This document shows positions 1 through 8,328 of a stretch of DNA of 64,000 bases, piece after piece. This DNA is from Nocardioides speluncae. GTDB lineage: Bacteria; Actinomycetota; Actinomycetes; Propionibacteriales; Nocardioidaceae. Each line of letters opens with the position of its first letter. Position 1 is the first letter of the stretch. The position numbers and the translations under genes are program-made. The DNA lies in the NCBI RefSeq assembly GCF_003121585.1, contig NZ_QEOO01000049.1, positions 62,001 to 126,000 on the forward strand. Reading direction: 5' to 3'. The notes beneath the pieces are model-generated. The model was given only the letters and a program-made list of their open reading frames with translations. It did no database searches and was not told the DNA's origin.

Positions 1-736
<736 letters not shown>

Positions 737-745
737 GGAGGGCCC

Positions 746-1459
746 TTACTTCTCGATGATGCCGACGAGGACGGAGACCGGCACGAGCGCGAAGCCCACC
801 GTGATCACCAGCGCGGTCGTGAACGCGACCTTGCGCCAGAACCAGCGGGCCTGCGCGTTCCCGGCGAAGCCGAGGGTCTGTGCCGCGCTCCAGATGCCGT
901 GGTGCAGGTGGGCGCCGAGCATCGCCATCGCGACCAGGTAGATCAGCGTCAGCCACCAGGTGTCGAAGCTGTCCACCAGCAGGTTGAAGGGGTCGCCCGC
1001 CGCGTCGCCGGTCTCGCCGGTCTTCACGTTGACCTTGCCGACGGTGAAGTTCAGCAGGTGCCAGATCACGAACAGCAGCAGCGTCACGCCGCCCCAGCGC
1101 ATCAGCCGGCTCGCGAAGATCGCGCCGGTGTGCTTCTTCACGACGTACTTCACGGTCCGGGCCTTCTGCGCCCGCCGCCACAGCATCACCGCGGCGTAGA
1201 CGTGCAGGATGACCGAGACCAGGAGCACCACGCGGATGATCCACAGCAGCCCTTCGTGGGGGAGCATCGGCTCCCCGAAGGTCCGCAGGTGGTGGGCGTA
1301 CTCGTTGAACGCGTCGTGCCCGGAGAACGCCTTGAGGTTGCCGTACATGTGCAGAAGCACGTAGCCGATGAAGATCAGGCCGGTGACGGCCATCAGGAGC
1401 TTCAGCGCGATCGTGGATCGCGTGGACCGGCTGCCTTTGACGAGAGTCGGGGTTGCCAC
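746..1459 (-). CDS. sdhC: Succinate dehydrogenase cytochrome b558 subunit
   Basis: Single membrane anchor of a Bacillus-type complex II; it binds haem and passes electrons to menaquinone. 237 residues with five hydrophobic segments; histidines in membrane segments that could ligate haem include LLHMYGNLK, VILHVYAA, VIWHLLNF and GAHLHHGIW. I choose GTG at 1459 rather than ATG at 1498. A TACGGT -10 hexamer sits six bases upstream of this GTG, consistent with a leaderless message, and the protein then begins ATPTLVKGSRSTRSTIALK, a short basic N-terminus directly before the first membrane segment. Followed by sdhA after 9 bases; sdhB would be expected outside the window. Confidence 0.9.
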   Translation of the reverse strand: MATPTLVKGSRSTRSTIALKLLMAVTGLIFIGYVLLHMYGNLKAFSGHDAFNEYAHHLRTFGEPMLPHEGLLWIIRVVLLVSVILHVYAAVMLWRRAQKARTVKYVVKKHTGAIFASRLMRWGGVTLLLFVIWHLLNFTVGKVNVKTGETGDAAGDPFNLLVDSFDTWWLTLIYLVAMAMLGAHLHHGIWSAAQTLGFAGNAQARWFWRKVAFTTALVITVGFALVPVSVLVGIIEK

Positions 1460-1465
1460 AAAGGA

Positions 1466-1471
1466 ACCGTA
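1466..1471 (-). promoter_or_regulatory. -10 hexamer of sdhC, leaderless start
   Basis: Reads TACGGT on the minus strand, six bases before the GTG at 1459. No Shine-Dalgarno sequence lies upstream of that GTG. The spacing places transcription initiation at or beside the start codon. Confidence 0.45.
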
Positions 1472-1520
1472 TCGCTGCCCGAGACGCGCGGGCGCCATCA
1501 GGACTGTGAGATATCCCCTG

Positions 1521-2720
1521 TTACCGGCTCGTCACACCGCTGCGTCGTACCGCGTCGGCGGCGGTGTCCAGGTCGGCGTCGGAGTTGAAGTAGTGCGGCG
1601 AGGCGCGGACCAGCCCGGCCAGCCCGCGGGCGGCCATGTCCAGCCTCGTGGACTCGCGGTGGCTGACGCTCACGGTGACGCCGGCGTCGGCCAGCCGCGC
1701 CTTGGCCTCCGGGGCCTCGACTCCAGCGAGGGTGAAGGCGACGATCCCGCCCGGGCCGTCGCTCTCGGGTACGTCGTGGATCACCAGCCCGGGAAGCCCG
1801 CGCAGCCGGTCGCGCAGCCCAGCGGCCCGCGCCCGGACCGCGCTCTCGACGGCCGCGACCCCGAGATCGAGGAGGTGCGCGACCGCGGCACCGAGCCCCA
1901 GCCGGGCCGCGACGTCGTACTCCCAGAGCTCGAAGCGCGCGGCATCCGGCCGGAGTGAGTACGCCGTCTCGCCGGACCAGGTACCGCCACGCATGTCGGC
2001 GGCGAGCGGCTCGAGGGAGTCGAGCAGGTGTGGCGCCACGTAGAGGACGCCGGTCCCGCGGGGGCCGCGCAGCCATTTGCGGCCGGTCGCCGAGAGCCCA
2101 TCGACGCCGAGGTCGGCAACGTCGATGGCGAGCTGACCGATCGACTGGCAGGCATCGAGCAGCACCAGGGCTCCCGTTCGGTGTGCAAGATCCACGACCT
2201 CGCGCACCGGGTTGACCAGGCCGCGGTTGGTCGGCACGTGCACGACCGACACCAGCCGCACCCGCTCGTCGAGGGCGCGCTCGAGCGCCTCGAGGTCGAT
2301 CCGCCCGAGCGGGTCGGACGGCACGACCTCGACCGAGACGCCATCCGCGCGGACCCGCTGTAGCAGTGCGATCGCGTTGCTGGCGTACTCGGTACCAGAG
2401 ATCAGCACCCGGTCGCCCTCGCGCCACGGGAGTGCGGTCATGAACTGGTTCCAGGCCCGGGTCGCGCTGTCGGTGAGGGCGATCGTCTCCGGCTCGGCGC
2501 CGAGCAGGCGGCCGACCAGGGCGGGGAGCGCGGCGAGATCGGCGGACCGCTCGGCGGCGGCGCGGTAGCCGCCGACCTCGGCCTCCCGCCGCAGATGAGC
2601 CACCATCTCGTCGACCACGCTCCGAGGCGGCAGCGAGGAGCCCGCACTGTCCAGGAAGACGTGGTCGAGGCAGCCCGGAGTCCGGGCGCGCTCCGCATCG
2701 ACGTCGATCACACCGGACAT
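1521..2720 (-). CDS. egtE: PLP-dependent lyase of ergothioneine synthesis (EgtE)
   Basis: Class V aminotransferase-fold enzyme, 399 residues. EgtE cleaves the hercynylcysteine sulfoxide C–S bond to give ergothioneine. Visible class V features: N-terminal FLDSAGSSLPP, the DSATRAWN phosphate-loop region, LLDACQSIGQLAIDV with the cofactor-stacking aspartate, and SATGRKWLRGPRGTGVLYV, whose lysine should form the Schiff base. The family alone covers cysteine desulfurases and isopenicillin-N-epimerase-like enzymes; the EgtE assignment rests on its position back to back with egtB and egtD. The 140-base gap to egtB holds promoters for both directions. The start at 2720 has only a weak, distant AAGGA. 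Confidence 0.82.
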   Translation of the reverse strand: MSGVIDVDAERARTPGCLDHVFLDSAGSSLPPRSVVDEMVAHLRREAEVGGYRAAAERSADLAALPALVGRLLGAEPETIALTDSATRAWNQFMTALPWREGDRVLISGTEYASNAIALLQRVRADGVSVEVVPSDPLGRIDLEALERALDERVRLVSVVHVPTNRGLVNPVREVVDLAHRTGALVLLDACQSIGQLAIDVADLGVDGLSATGRKWLRGPRGTGVLYVAPHLLDSLEPLAADMRGGTWSGETAYSLRPDAARFELWEYDVAARLGLGAAVAHLLDLGVAAVESAVRARAAGLRDRLRGLPGLVIHDVPESDGPGGIVAFTLAGVEAPEAKARLADAGVTVSVSHRESTRLDMAARGLAGLVRASPHYFNSDADLDTAADAVRRSGVTSR

Positions 2721-2790
2721 CCTGCCGAACGGATCCTTACCGGTTGATGACGTCGGCCGTGAACACCTCAGAACTGTCGGTGGTGCTCCC

Positions 2791-2796
2791 TAGGCT
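2791..2796 (+). promoter_or_regulatory. Possible -10 element of egtBD
   Basis: TAGGCT in the gap between divergent egtE and egtB. Transcription would begin near 2803, leaving a 58-base leader before the ATG at 2861. A GTG at 2804 in the egtB frame would also fit a leaderless start, but the downstream Shine-Dalgarno sequence argues against using it. Confidence 0.35.
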
Positions 2797-2860
2797 CGAG
2801 GCCGTGTTGTCGCGACCGGGCAGGGTGCCCCGCGCGGAGCGCGCCGAGGAGGCTGGCTCG

Positions 2861-4183
2861 ATGAGTTCGCAGGGGGGTTCAGGCTGGGACGGCGAGACGC
2901 TGATCCAGCGGTACGACGAGGTCCGAGCCCACACCGAGACCCTGGCGGCGCCACTGTCGCCGGAGGACCAGACCGTGCAGTCCATGCCCGACGTCTCGCC
3001 CACCAAGTGGCACCGCGCCCACGTCACCTGGTTCTTCGAGACGTTCGTGCTGGCCGATCACGAACCAGGCCACAAGCCGTTCGATGAGCACTACCCGTTT
3101 CTGTTCAACAGCTACTACGAGACCGTCGGGCCGCGGTACTCGCGTCCCGACCGCGGCCTGGTCAGCCGGCCGGGTGTGGCCGAGGTGGGGAGCTACCGCG
3201 CCAACGTCGACGAGCGGTTCCGCGACCTGGTCGCCGCGCTCGACGGCGGCACCCTAGACAAGCTGCTGCCCACCATCGAGCTCGGCTTCCACCACGAGCA
3301 GCAGCACCAGGAGCTGCTGCTGATGGACATCAAGCACGTGCTGTCGCTGAACCCGATGCGCCCGGTGTATGCCGGGCGGCCCGGCGAGCCGGCCGAGTCC
3401 GACCAGCTCGGCTGGGTGGACGTCGAGGGCGGCCTGGTGGAGCTTGGCTACGAGGGGGACGGCTTCTGCTTCGACAACGAGCTGCCCCGCCACCAGGTGT
3501 GGCTGGAGCCGTACCGACTGGCCGACCGGCTGGTGACCAACGGCGAGTGGCTGGAGTTCATGGCCGACGGCGGCTACCGACGTCACGAGTTCTGGCTCTC
3601 CGACGGCTGGGCGAAGGTCAACGCGGAGGGCTGGCGGGCGCCGTTCTACTGGACCGAGGTCGACGGCCGCTGGTTCGAGCACACCCTCAACGGCACTTGG
3701 CCGGTCAATCCCGGCCTCCCGGTCAGCCATGTCAGCTTCTACGAGGCGGAGGCGTTCGCGAGCTGGGCCGGTAAGCGGCTGCCGAGCGAGGCCGAGTGGG
3801 AGCACGCCGTGATCGACGGGGCTGGTGTGCCCGCCGAGGGCGCGGGCGGCAACCTCGCCGACACCGAGACCTGGCACCCGCGCGCGGCCGGGCCGGCCGC
3901 GGCAGGCCGGCTGCGGCAGGCGTTCGGGGACTGTTGGGAGTGGACCTCCTCGGCCTATCACGCCTACCCGGGCTTCCATCCGCCTGACGGTGCGATCGGC
4001 GAGTACAACGGCAAGTTCATGTCCGGCCAGATGGTGTTGCGCGGCGGCTGCGCGCTGACGCCGCCCGACCACGCGCGGGCGACGTACCGCAACTTCTTCC
4101 CGCCCGGCGCCCGCTGGGCACTCTCCGGGGTGCGCCTGGCCGACGGCGGAGTCGGCTCCCGACGTGGGACGGACGCCGCATGA
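2861..4183 (+). CDS. egtB: Hercynine oxygenase / sulfoxide synthase EgtB
   Basis: Non-haem iron enzyme that couples hercynine, a thiol donor and O2 to a sulfoxide. 440 residues from ATG 2861, preceded by GAGGAGG at good spacing. N-terminal DinB-like domain supplies the iron histidines: KWHRAHVTWFFE around residues 50–60 and HHEQQHQEL around 140–148. The C-terminal formylglycine-generating-enzyme-like domain shows LPSEAEWEHA, DCWEWTSS, VLRGGCALTP and a final ARWALSGVRLA. The SPTKWH…TWFFETFVL region resembles EgtB of proteobacteria and other phyla more than the mycobacterial SPLVWDLAHIG form. That bears on whether cysteine or gamma-glutamylcysteine is the thiol donor. Its stop overlaps the egtD start (ATGA). 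Confidence 0.93.
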   Translation: MSSQGGSGWDGETLIQRYDEVRAHTETLAAPLSPEDQTVQSMPDVSPTKWHRAHVTWFFETFVLADHEPGHKPFDEHYPFLFNSYYETVGPRYSRPDRGLVSRPGVAEVGSYRANVDERFRDLVAALDGGTLDKLLPTIELGFHHEQQHQELLLMDIKHVLSLNPMRPVYAGRPGEPAESDQLGWVDVEGGLVELGYEGDGFCFDNELPRHQVWLEPYRLADRLVTNGEWLEFMADGGYRRHEFWLSDGWAKVNAEGWRAPFYWTEVDGRWFEHTLNGTWPVNPGLPVSHVSFYEAEAFASWAGKRLPSEAEWEHAVIDGAGVPAEGAGGNLADTETWHPRAAGPAAAGRLRQAFGDCWEWTSSAYHAYPGFHPPDGAIGEYNGKFMSGQMVLRGGCALTPPDHARATYRNFFPPGARWALSGVRLADGGVGSRRGTDAA

Positions 4184-5160
4184 CCACGGTGCGTCAGCCC
4201 GAGGTCGAGGTGCTCCTTGATCCGGACTGGGCAGCCACCAGCCTGGTCGCCGACGTCCGCCGCGGGCTCTCCCAGCAGCCGCGCACGCTGCCGCCCAAGT
4301 GGCTGTACGACGACCGCGGCTCAGACCTCTTCGACCAGATCACCCGGCTGCCGGCGTACTACCCGACCGAGCGCGAGCGTTCGATCCTGCAGGCTCACGC
4401 CGCCGACATCGCCGAGCTGACGGGGGCGTCGATGCTGGTCGAGCTGGGCAGCGGGACCAGCGACAAGACCCGGATGCTGCTCGACGCGCTATGGGCCGGC
4501 GGCACCCTGGAGACGTTCGTTCCGGTGGACGTGTCCGAGGGCACGCTTCGCTCGGCCGCCGAGTTGCTGTCGAAGACCTACCCGGGCCTGCAGGTGCAGG
4601 GCGTCGTCGGTGACTTCACGCTCCACCTCGGCCACCTGCCGCGCGGTGGGCGGCGGGTCGTGGCGTTCCTCGGCGGCACCATCGGCAACCTGTACGTCGA
4701 GGAGCGGGCGGCCTTCCTCGGTGCCCTGGTCGACTCCCTGGAGCCGGGCGACTGGCTGCTGCTCGGCACGGATCTGGTCAAGAGCAGCGACCGGCTGATC
4801 GCGGCGTACGACGACCCCGGACGAGTGACCGAGGCGTTCATCGGCAATTGCCTGAAGGTGCTCAACGAGTCGCTCGGCGCCGACTTCGACACCGATGCCT
4901 TCTCCTACGTGCCCTTCTGGGATCCGCGAATGGACCGGATGGACCTCCGGCTACGGGCTGAGATGCCACAGCGGGTGTCGATCCCCGGCGCCGACGTGGT
5001 TTTCGACGTCGCGTGCGGCGAGGAGATCCGGGTGGAGATCTCCACGAAGTTCCGGCCCGACGGCATCCGGAGGGAGCTCGCCGACGCCGGACTCGCCGTG
5101 CGGAAACTCTGGACCGACCCGGATGGCGACTTCGCCGTCACTCTCGCGGAGCGGGTCTGA
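4180..5160 (+). CDS. egtD: L-histidine N-alpha-methyltransferase EgtD
   Basis: Transfers three methyl groups from S-adenosylmethionine to histidine, giving hercynine, the EgtB substrate. 326 residues, the usual length (about 320). Family hallmarks: PPKWLYDDRGSDLFDQIT near residue 40, LPAYYPTERERSIL, the SAM-binding LVELGSGTSDKTRMLLDAL near residue 88, FLGGTIGNLYVEER, the DLVKSSDRLIAAYDD stretch and the C-terminal EISTKFRPDGI. Overlaps egtB by four bases, implying translational coupling. No egtA or egtC follows; the next gene is an unrelated secreted protein after about 150 bases. Confidence 0.95.
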   Translation: MTTVRQPEVEVLLDPDWAATSLVADVRRGLSQQPRTLPPKWLYDDRGSDLFDQITRLPAYYPTERERSILQAHAADIAELTGASMLVELGSGTSDKTRMLLDALWAGGTLETFVPVDVSEGTLRSAAELLSKTYPGLQVQGVVGDFTLHLGHLPRGGRRVVAFLGGTIGNLYVEERAAFLGALVDSLEPGDWLLLGTDLVKSSDRLIAAYDDPGRVTEAFIGNCLKVLNESLGADFDTDAFSYVPFWDPRMDRMDLRLRAEMPQRVSIPGADVVFDVACGEEIRVEISTKFRPDGIRRELADAGLAVRKLWTDPDGDFAVTLAERV

Positions 5161-5310
5161 CGGTGGCTTGAGCGAACGGAGCACCCCAGGACACCCCCAC
5201 GCCGCAGGTTGAGGGATCACCCCTCATGCCCTTTCCCGCCGTACGCCAGAGGCTTGAGGCATCAGGTCACCGGCATCGGAGCCGGGTCCTCCCACGGCAA
5301 AGGAAAGACC

Positions 5311-6236
5311 ATGAACCGCTTCGCGAAGATCGCCATCCTCACCGCTACCGCGGCCCTGACCGCCGGCGTCCTGGCCCCCACCCAGGCCAGCGCCGACGGC
5401 GTGGTGATCGGCAACGTCTGCAGCGAGGTCGGCGACACCGCGGGCGCCAGCTACAACGTCAAGCTGTGCGACGTCACCGACGTCGACCAGTTCCGGGTCA
5501 ACCTGCCGAAGAACGGCAACGCAGCAACTGCGGTCCTGGCTCCCTCTACAACGTCCTCCACTACCTGGAGGAGCACCGCGGCCTGAAGAGCAAGATCGTC
5601 GACAACGGCCAGCCGCTGACGACGTACGACCCCTACGACCCGAATGACCAGGACGAGGTCACCGCGTGGCTGGGCTGGCTCGGCTGGGCGGCCGGGATGG
5701 CGCCCGAGGGCGGCAGCACCACCTCGCCCGGGCTTCGCGAGGCGTTCAAGAAGGCCACGAGCCAGGCCCGCAACCAGGGCTGGCACGCCGAGACCGGCGG
5801 CATCTCGACCGACTCCACGCCGGAGTTCGGCTACGAGATCGCCAAGCGGCTGCAGCACGCGCCGGTGCAGATCTGGTACGGCCGCTACACCCAGAACGCG
5901 GACAAGTCGGTGACCCGCGGCGGCGGCCACATCGTCACCGTCGTGTCGGCCAAGGGCGACCTCGGCAGCGGCAAGGTCGAGCTCACGCTCGCCGACCCGG
6001 GCCGCGCCGGTGACCACGGCCAGGGCGACTACCTGAGCACGCAGTCCGCCGTCCGCTACGAGACGGTCACGCTCTACCGGATGCAGATCAACCGCAAGAC
6101 CGAGGCGACCGAGACCGAGCCGGCGTCCTGGCAGGTGCACACCTACTGGCGGCTGCTCGGCCCCGAGTACGAAGCGTCGACGTTCCAGTTCGTGGAGGGC
6201 CTCAACTGGTTCGAGGCGGCGCCTCCCGTCGGCTGA
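5311..6236 (+). pseudogene. Secreted C39-like cysteine peptidase, frameshifted
   Basis: ATG 5311 has AAAGGA upstream and starts a clear signal peptide (MNRFAKIAILTATAALTAGV, then an ASADG cleavage region). The reading frame ends at 5586 as nonsense. The adjacent frame, entered at about 5520, carries the rest: NCGPGSLYNVLHYL (nucleophilic cysteine of the C39/papain-like fold), GGGHIVTVVSAKG (histidine) and LTLADPGR (aspartate), ending at 6236. Adding a single base after the codons for NGN near 5520 would restore one protein of about 308 residues, for example with NGNGSNCGP at the junction. Either a genuine recent mutation, a sequencing error, or programmed slippage; I see no strong slippery heptamer. 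C39-like secreted proteins are otherwise of unknown target. Confidence 0.65.
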
Positions 6237-6258
6237 CGACTTCGACCACCCGAGGTGC

Positions 6259-8238
6259 TCAGGACGCGCCGAGCTCGGGCGGCAGCTCGCGCTCATGGAG
6301 TACGACGAGGCTGGTGACCGCCCGGGTGAGACACACGTAGAGCCGCCGCAGCCCGGTCATCCGGTCGGCCTCCTGGTCGACGATGTCCGCGGGCTCGACC
6401 AGCACGACGTGGTCGAACTCCAGGCCCTTGGCGAGCGACGCCGGCACCAGGTCGACCTGCTTGTCGAGCGCGGGCTCGTCGACGCCGAGGACCTGGTGGG
6501 CGATCTGTCGGCCCTCCAGCCACCGCGTGAACCGCGGGACCAGCGCGTCCGGAGCGATCACCCCGACCGACCCGATCCGCTCCTCGGCCAGCGCCCCGGT
6601 CAGGTCGAGCCCGGTCTCGAAGCGGAGCTCACCGCGCGTGCGTCGTAACGACGTCGGCGGCCGGAGCTCGGGCGCGATCACGGGCAGCAGCCGCGCGGCG
6701 TACTCGATCACCGCGCCGGGCACCCGGAACCCCTGCGTGAGCTCCTCGATGTGCGCGGCCCTGCCGGGGTGTCTCAGTCCGAGGTGGCCCAGCGCCGCCT
6801 CCCACGAGCGGGCACCCCACGGCGTGGTCGCCTGCGCCAGGTCTCCGAGCACGGTGGCCGAACCGGTCGAGCACCGCCTGCCCACCGCCCGCAGCATCAT
6901 CGGCGACAGGTCCTGGGCCTCGTCGGCGACGACGTGGCCGAGGCTCGGCGTGCGCTCGACGAGATCGGCCGCCTCGTCGACGAGCACCGCGTCGGCGAGC
7001 GAGCGCTTCGGCCGGTCGCGCAGCAGGAGAGCCTGCTCCTCCGGGGACAGCACCCCGTCGGCGGCAGTCGCCAGGAAGTCCGGCTCGGTCAGCAGCTGCT
7101 TCACGATCCGGGCGGGCAACACCCGCGGCCAGACCTCGTCGACCGCCGCCTTCACCGGGCGGCTGCGCGCCACCGCATCCTGCACCCGGTCGTCAGGAGA
7201 GTTGCCGGCCAGCTCCATCTTCACGAGTACGGCGTGGGCGAACCGCTGTGCGAGCATCGCCCGCGCGGCGCCGTACCGGACGCCGCGACTCTTCTGCGAC
7301 GCGAGGATCTCCTCGATCTCGTACGCCGGCACCCGCCAGCGGGCCGACCCACGGGGCACCACCAGCGGCTCGTTCGGCTGCCGCACCGAGCCCCAGATCG
7401 CCCGCGACAGCACCTCGGCCATCCGCGCGTCACCCTTGAGCGTGGCCACCGCCGGATCGTCGGTGCCGCGGATCGGCGCCCGCTCGGCGACCAGGTCCTC
7501 GATCGTGGAGTGCCGCGCGTCGATCTCACCGAGGGCAGGCAGCACGTCGCCGATGTAGCGCAGGAAGCTCGCGTTCGGCCCGACCACGAGGACGCCCTGG
7601 CGGGTGAGCTGGTCGCGGTGGGTGTAGAGCAGGTACGCCGCCCGGTGCAGGCCGACGGCGGTCTTGCCGGTGCCGGGTGCGCCCTGCACGAGCACCGACT
7701 CCGTCAGGTCGGCGCGGACGATCACGTCCTGCTCGGGCTGGATGGTGGCGACGATGTCGCGCATCGGGCCGACGCGCGGACGCTCGATCTCCTCCTCGAG
7801 GATCCGGCTGTACTCCTCGTCGCGCGGCCGGTCGAGCCGCTCGTCCTCGTACGCCGTCAGCATCCCGGTCTGGAACCCGAACCGCCGGCGCCGGGCGACG
7901 CCCATCGGCGCCTTCGCCTGTGCCCGGTAGAAGGGCAGGCTGATCGGCGCGCGCCAGTCAACCACCATCGGGTCGCCGAGCTCGTCGGTGACATGGCGGC
8001 GGCCCACGTAGAAGTCCTCGCCCGCGGCGTAGTCGAGGCGGCCGAAGAACAGCGGCACGGTCGGGTCGTCCTCGAGCGCCTTCATCCGGCGGTAGATCGC
8101 CGACTCCAGGAACTGCCGGCTCACCCAGTCGCCGGCCGCCGACGCGTCCATGCTCTCCGTCTTCGCCCGCATCCGGGCCAGCGCCTGCCGGGACGCGGCG
8201 AGGTGGCCCTGCTCGTGGGTGAGCTCAGGATCGGGCAT
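6259..8238 (-). CDS. HelD-like superfamily 1 helicase (RNA polymerase recycling factor)
   Basis: UvrD/Rep-like ATPase of the HelD family, which binds RNA polymerase, opens its clamps and frees stalled complexes; actinobacterial relatives include the rifampicin-resistance factor HelR. 659 residues, somewhat short for HelD. In order: an N-terminal helical arm (about 1–60) for the secondary channel; PMVVDWRAPISLPFY; the motif preceding Walker A (QDVIVRADLTESVLVQ); Walker A GAPGTGKTAVGLHRAAYLLY near residue 180; Walker B HVVADEAQDLSPMMLRAV; late helicase motifs VLVEPADIVDQ and RRLYVCLTRAV. GGAGG seven bases before ATG 8238. No rifampicin-associated element is visible upstream, so drug inducibility is not indicated. 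Confidence 0.86.
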   Translation of the reverse strand: MPDPELTHEQGHLAASRQALARMRAKTESMDASAAGDWVSRQFLESAIYRRMKALEDDPTVPLFFGRLDYAAGEDFYVGRRHVTDELGDPMVVDWRAPISLPFYRAQAKAPMGVARRRRFGFQTGMLTAYEDERLDRPRDEEYSRILEEEIERPRVGPMRDIVATIQPEQDVIVRADLTESVLVQGAPGTGKTAVGLHRAAYLLYTHRDQLTRQGVLVVGPNASFLRYIGDVLPALGEIDARHSTIEDLVAERAPIRGTDDPAVATLKGDARMAEVLSRAIWGSVRQPNEPLVVPRGSARWRVPAYEIEEILASQKSRGVRYGAARAMLAQRFAHAVLVKMELAGNSPDDRVQDAVARSRPVKAAVDEVWPRVLPARIVKQLLTEPDFLATAADGVLSPEEQALLLRDRPKRSLADAVLVDEAADLVERTPSLGHVVADEAQDLSPMMLRAVGRRCSTGSATVLGDLAQATTPWGARSWEAALGHLGLRHPGRAAHIEELTQGFRVPGAVIEYAARLLPVIAPELRPPTSLRRTRGELRFETGLDLTGALAEERIGSVGVIAPDALVPRFTRWLEGRQIAHQVLGVDEPALDKQVDLVPASLAKGLEFDHVVLVEPADIVDQEADRMTGLRRLYVCLTRAVTSLVVLHERELPPELGAS

Positions 8239-8295
8239 GCGAAGGCCTCCGAAGGCGTGGGGAGCCCGCCGACAGTACGTGAGCCACCTGCCGAG

Positions 8296-8328
8296 GAGCC
8301 ACCGACCTTTCTCCGAGCGCGGTGGCTC
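8296..8328 (-). terminator. Possible terminator hairpin after the LAL regulator
   Basis: Nine-base arms GAGCCACCG (8296–8304) and CGGTGGCTC (8320–8328) around a 15-base loop, overlapping the stop codon of the regulator. No U-tract follows, so this may be a weak terminator or simply a structured spacer before the HelD-like gene. Confidence 0.35.

Noticed and set aside
2744..2860. EgtB starting at ATG 2744 or GTG 2804
   Set aside because: GAGGAGG before ATG 2861, and from that start the iron histidine falls near position 54 as in characterised EgtB proteins.
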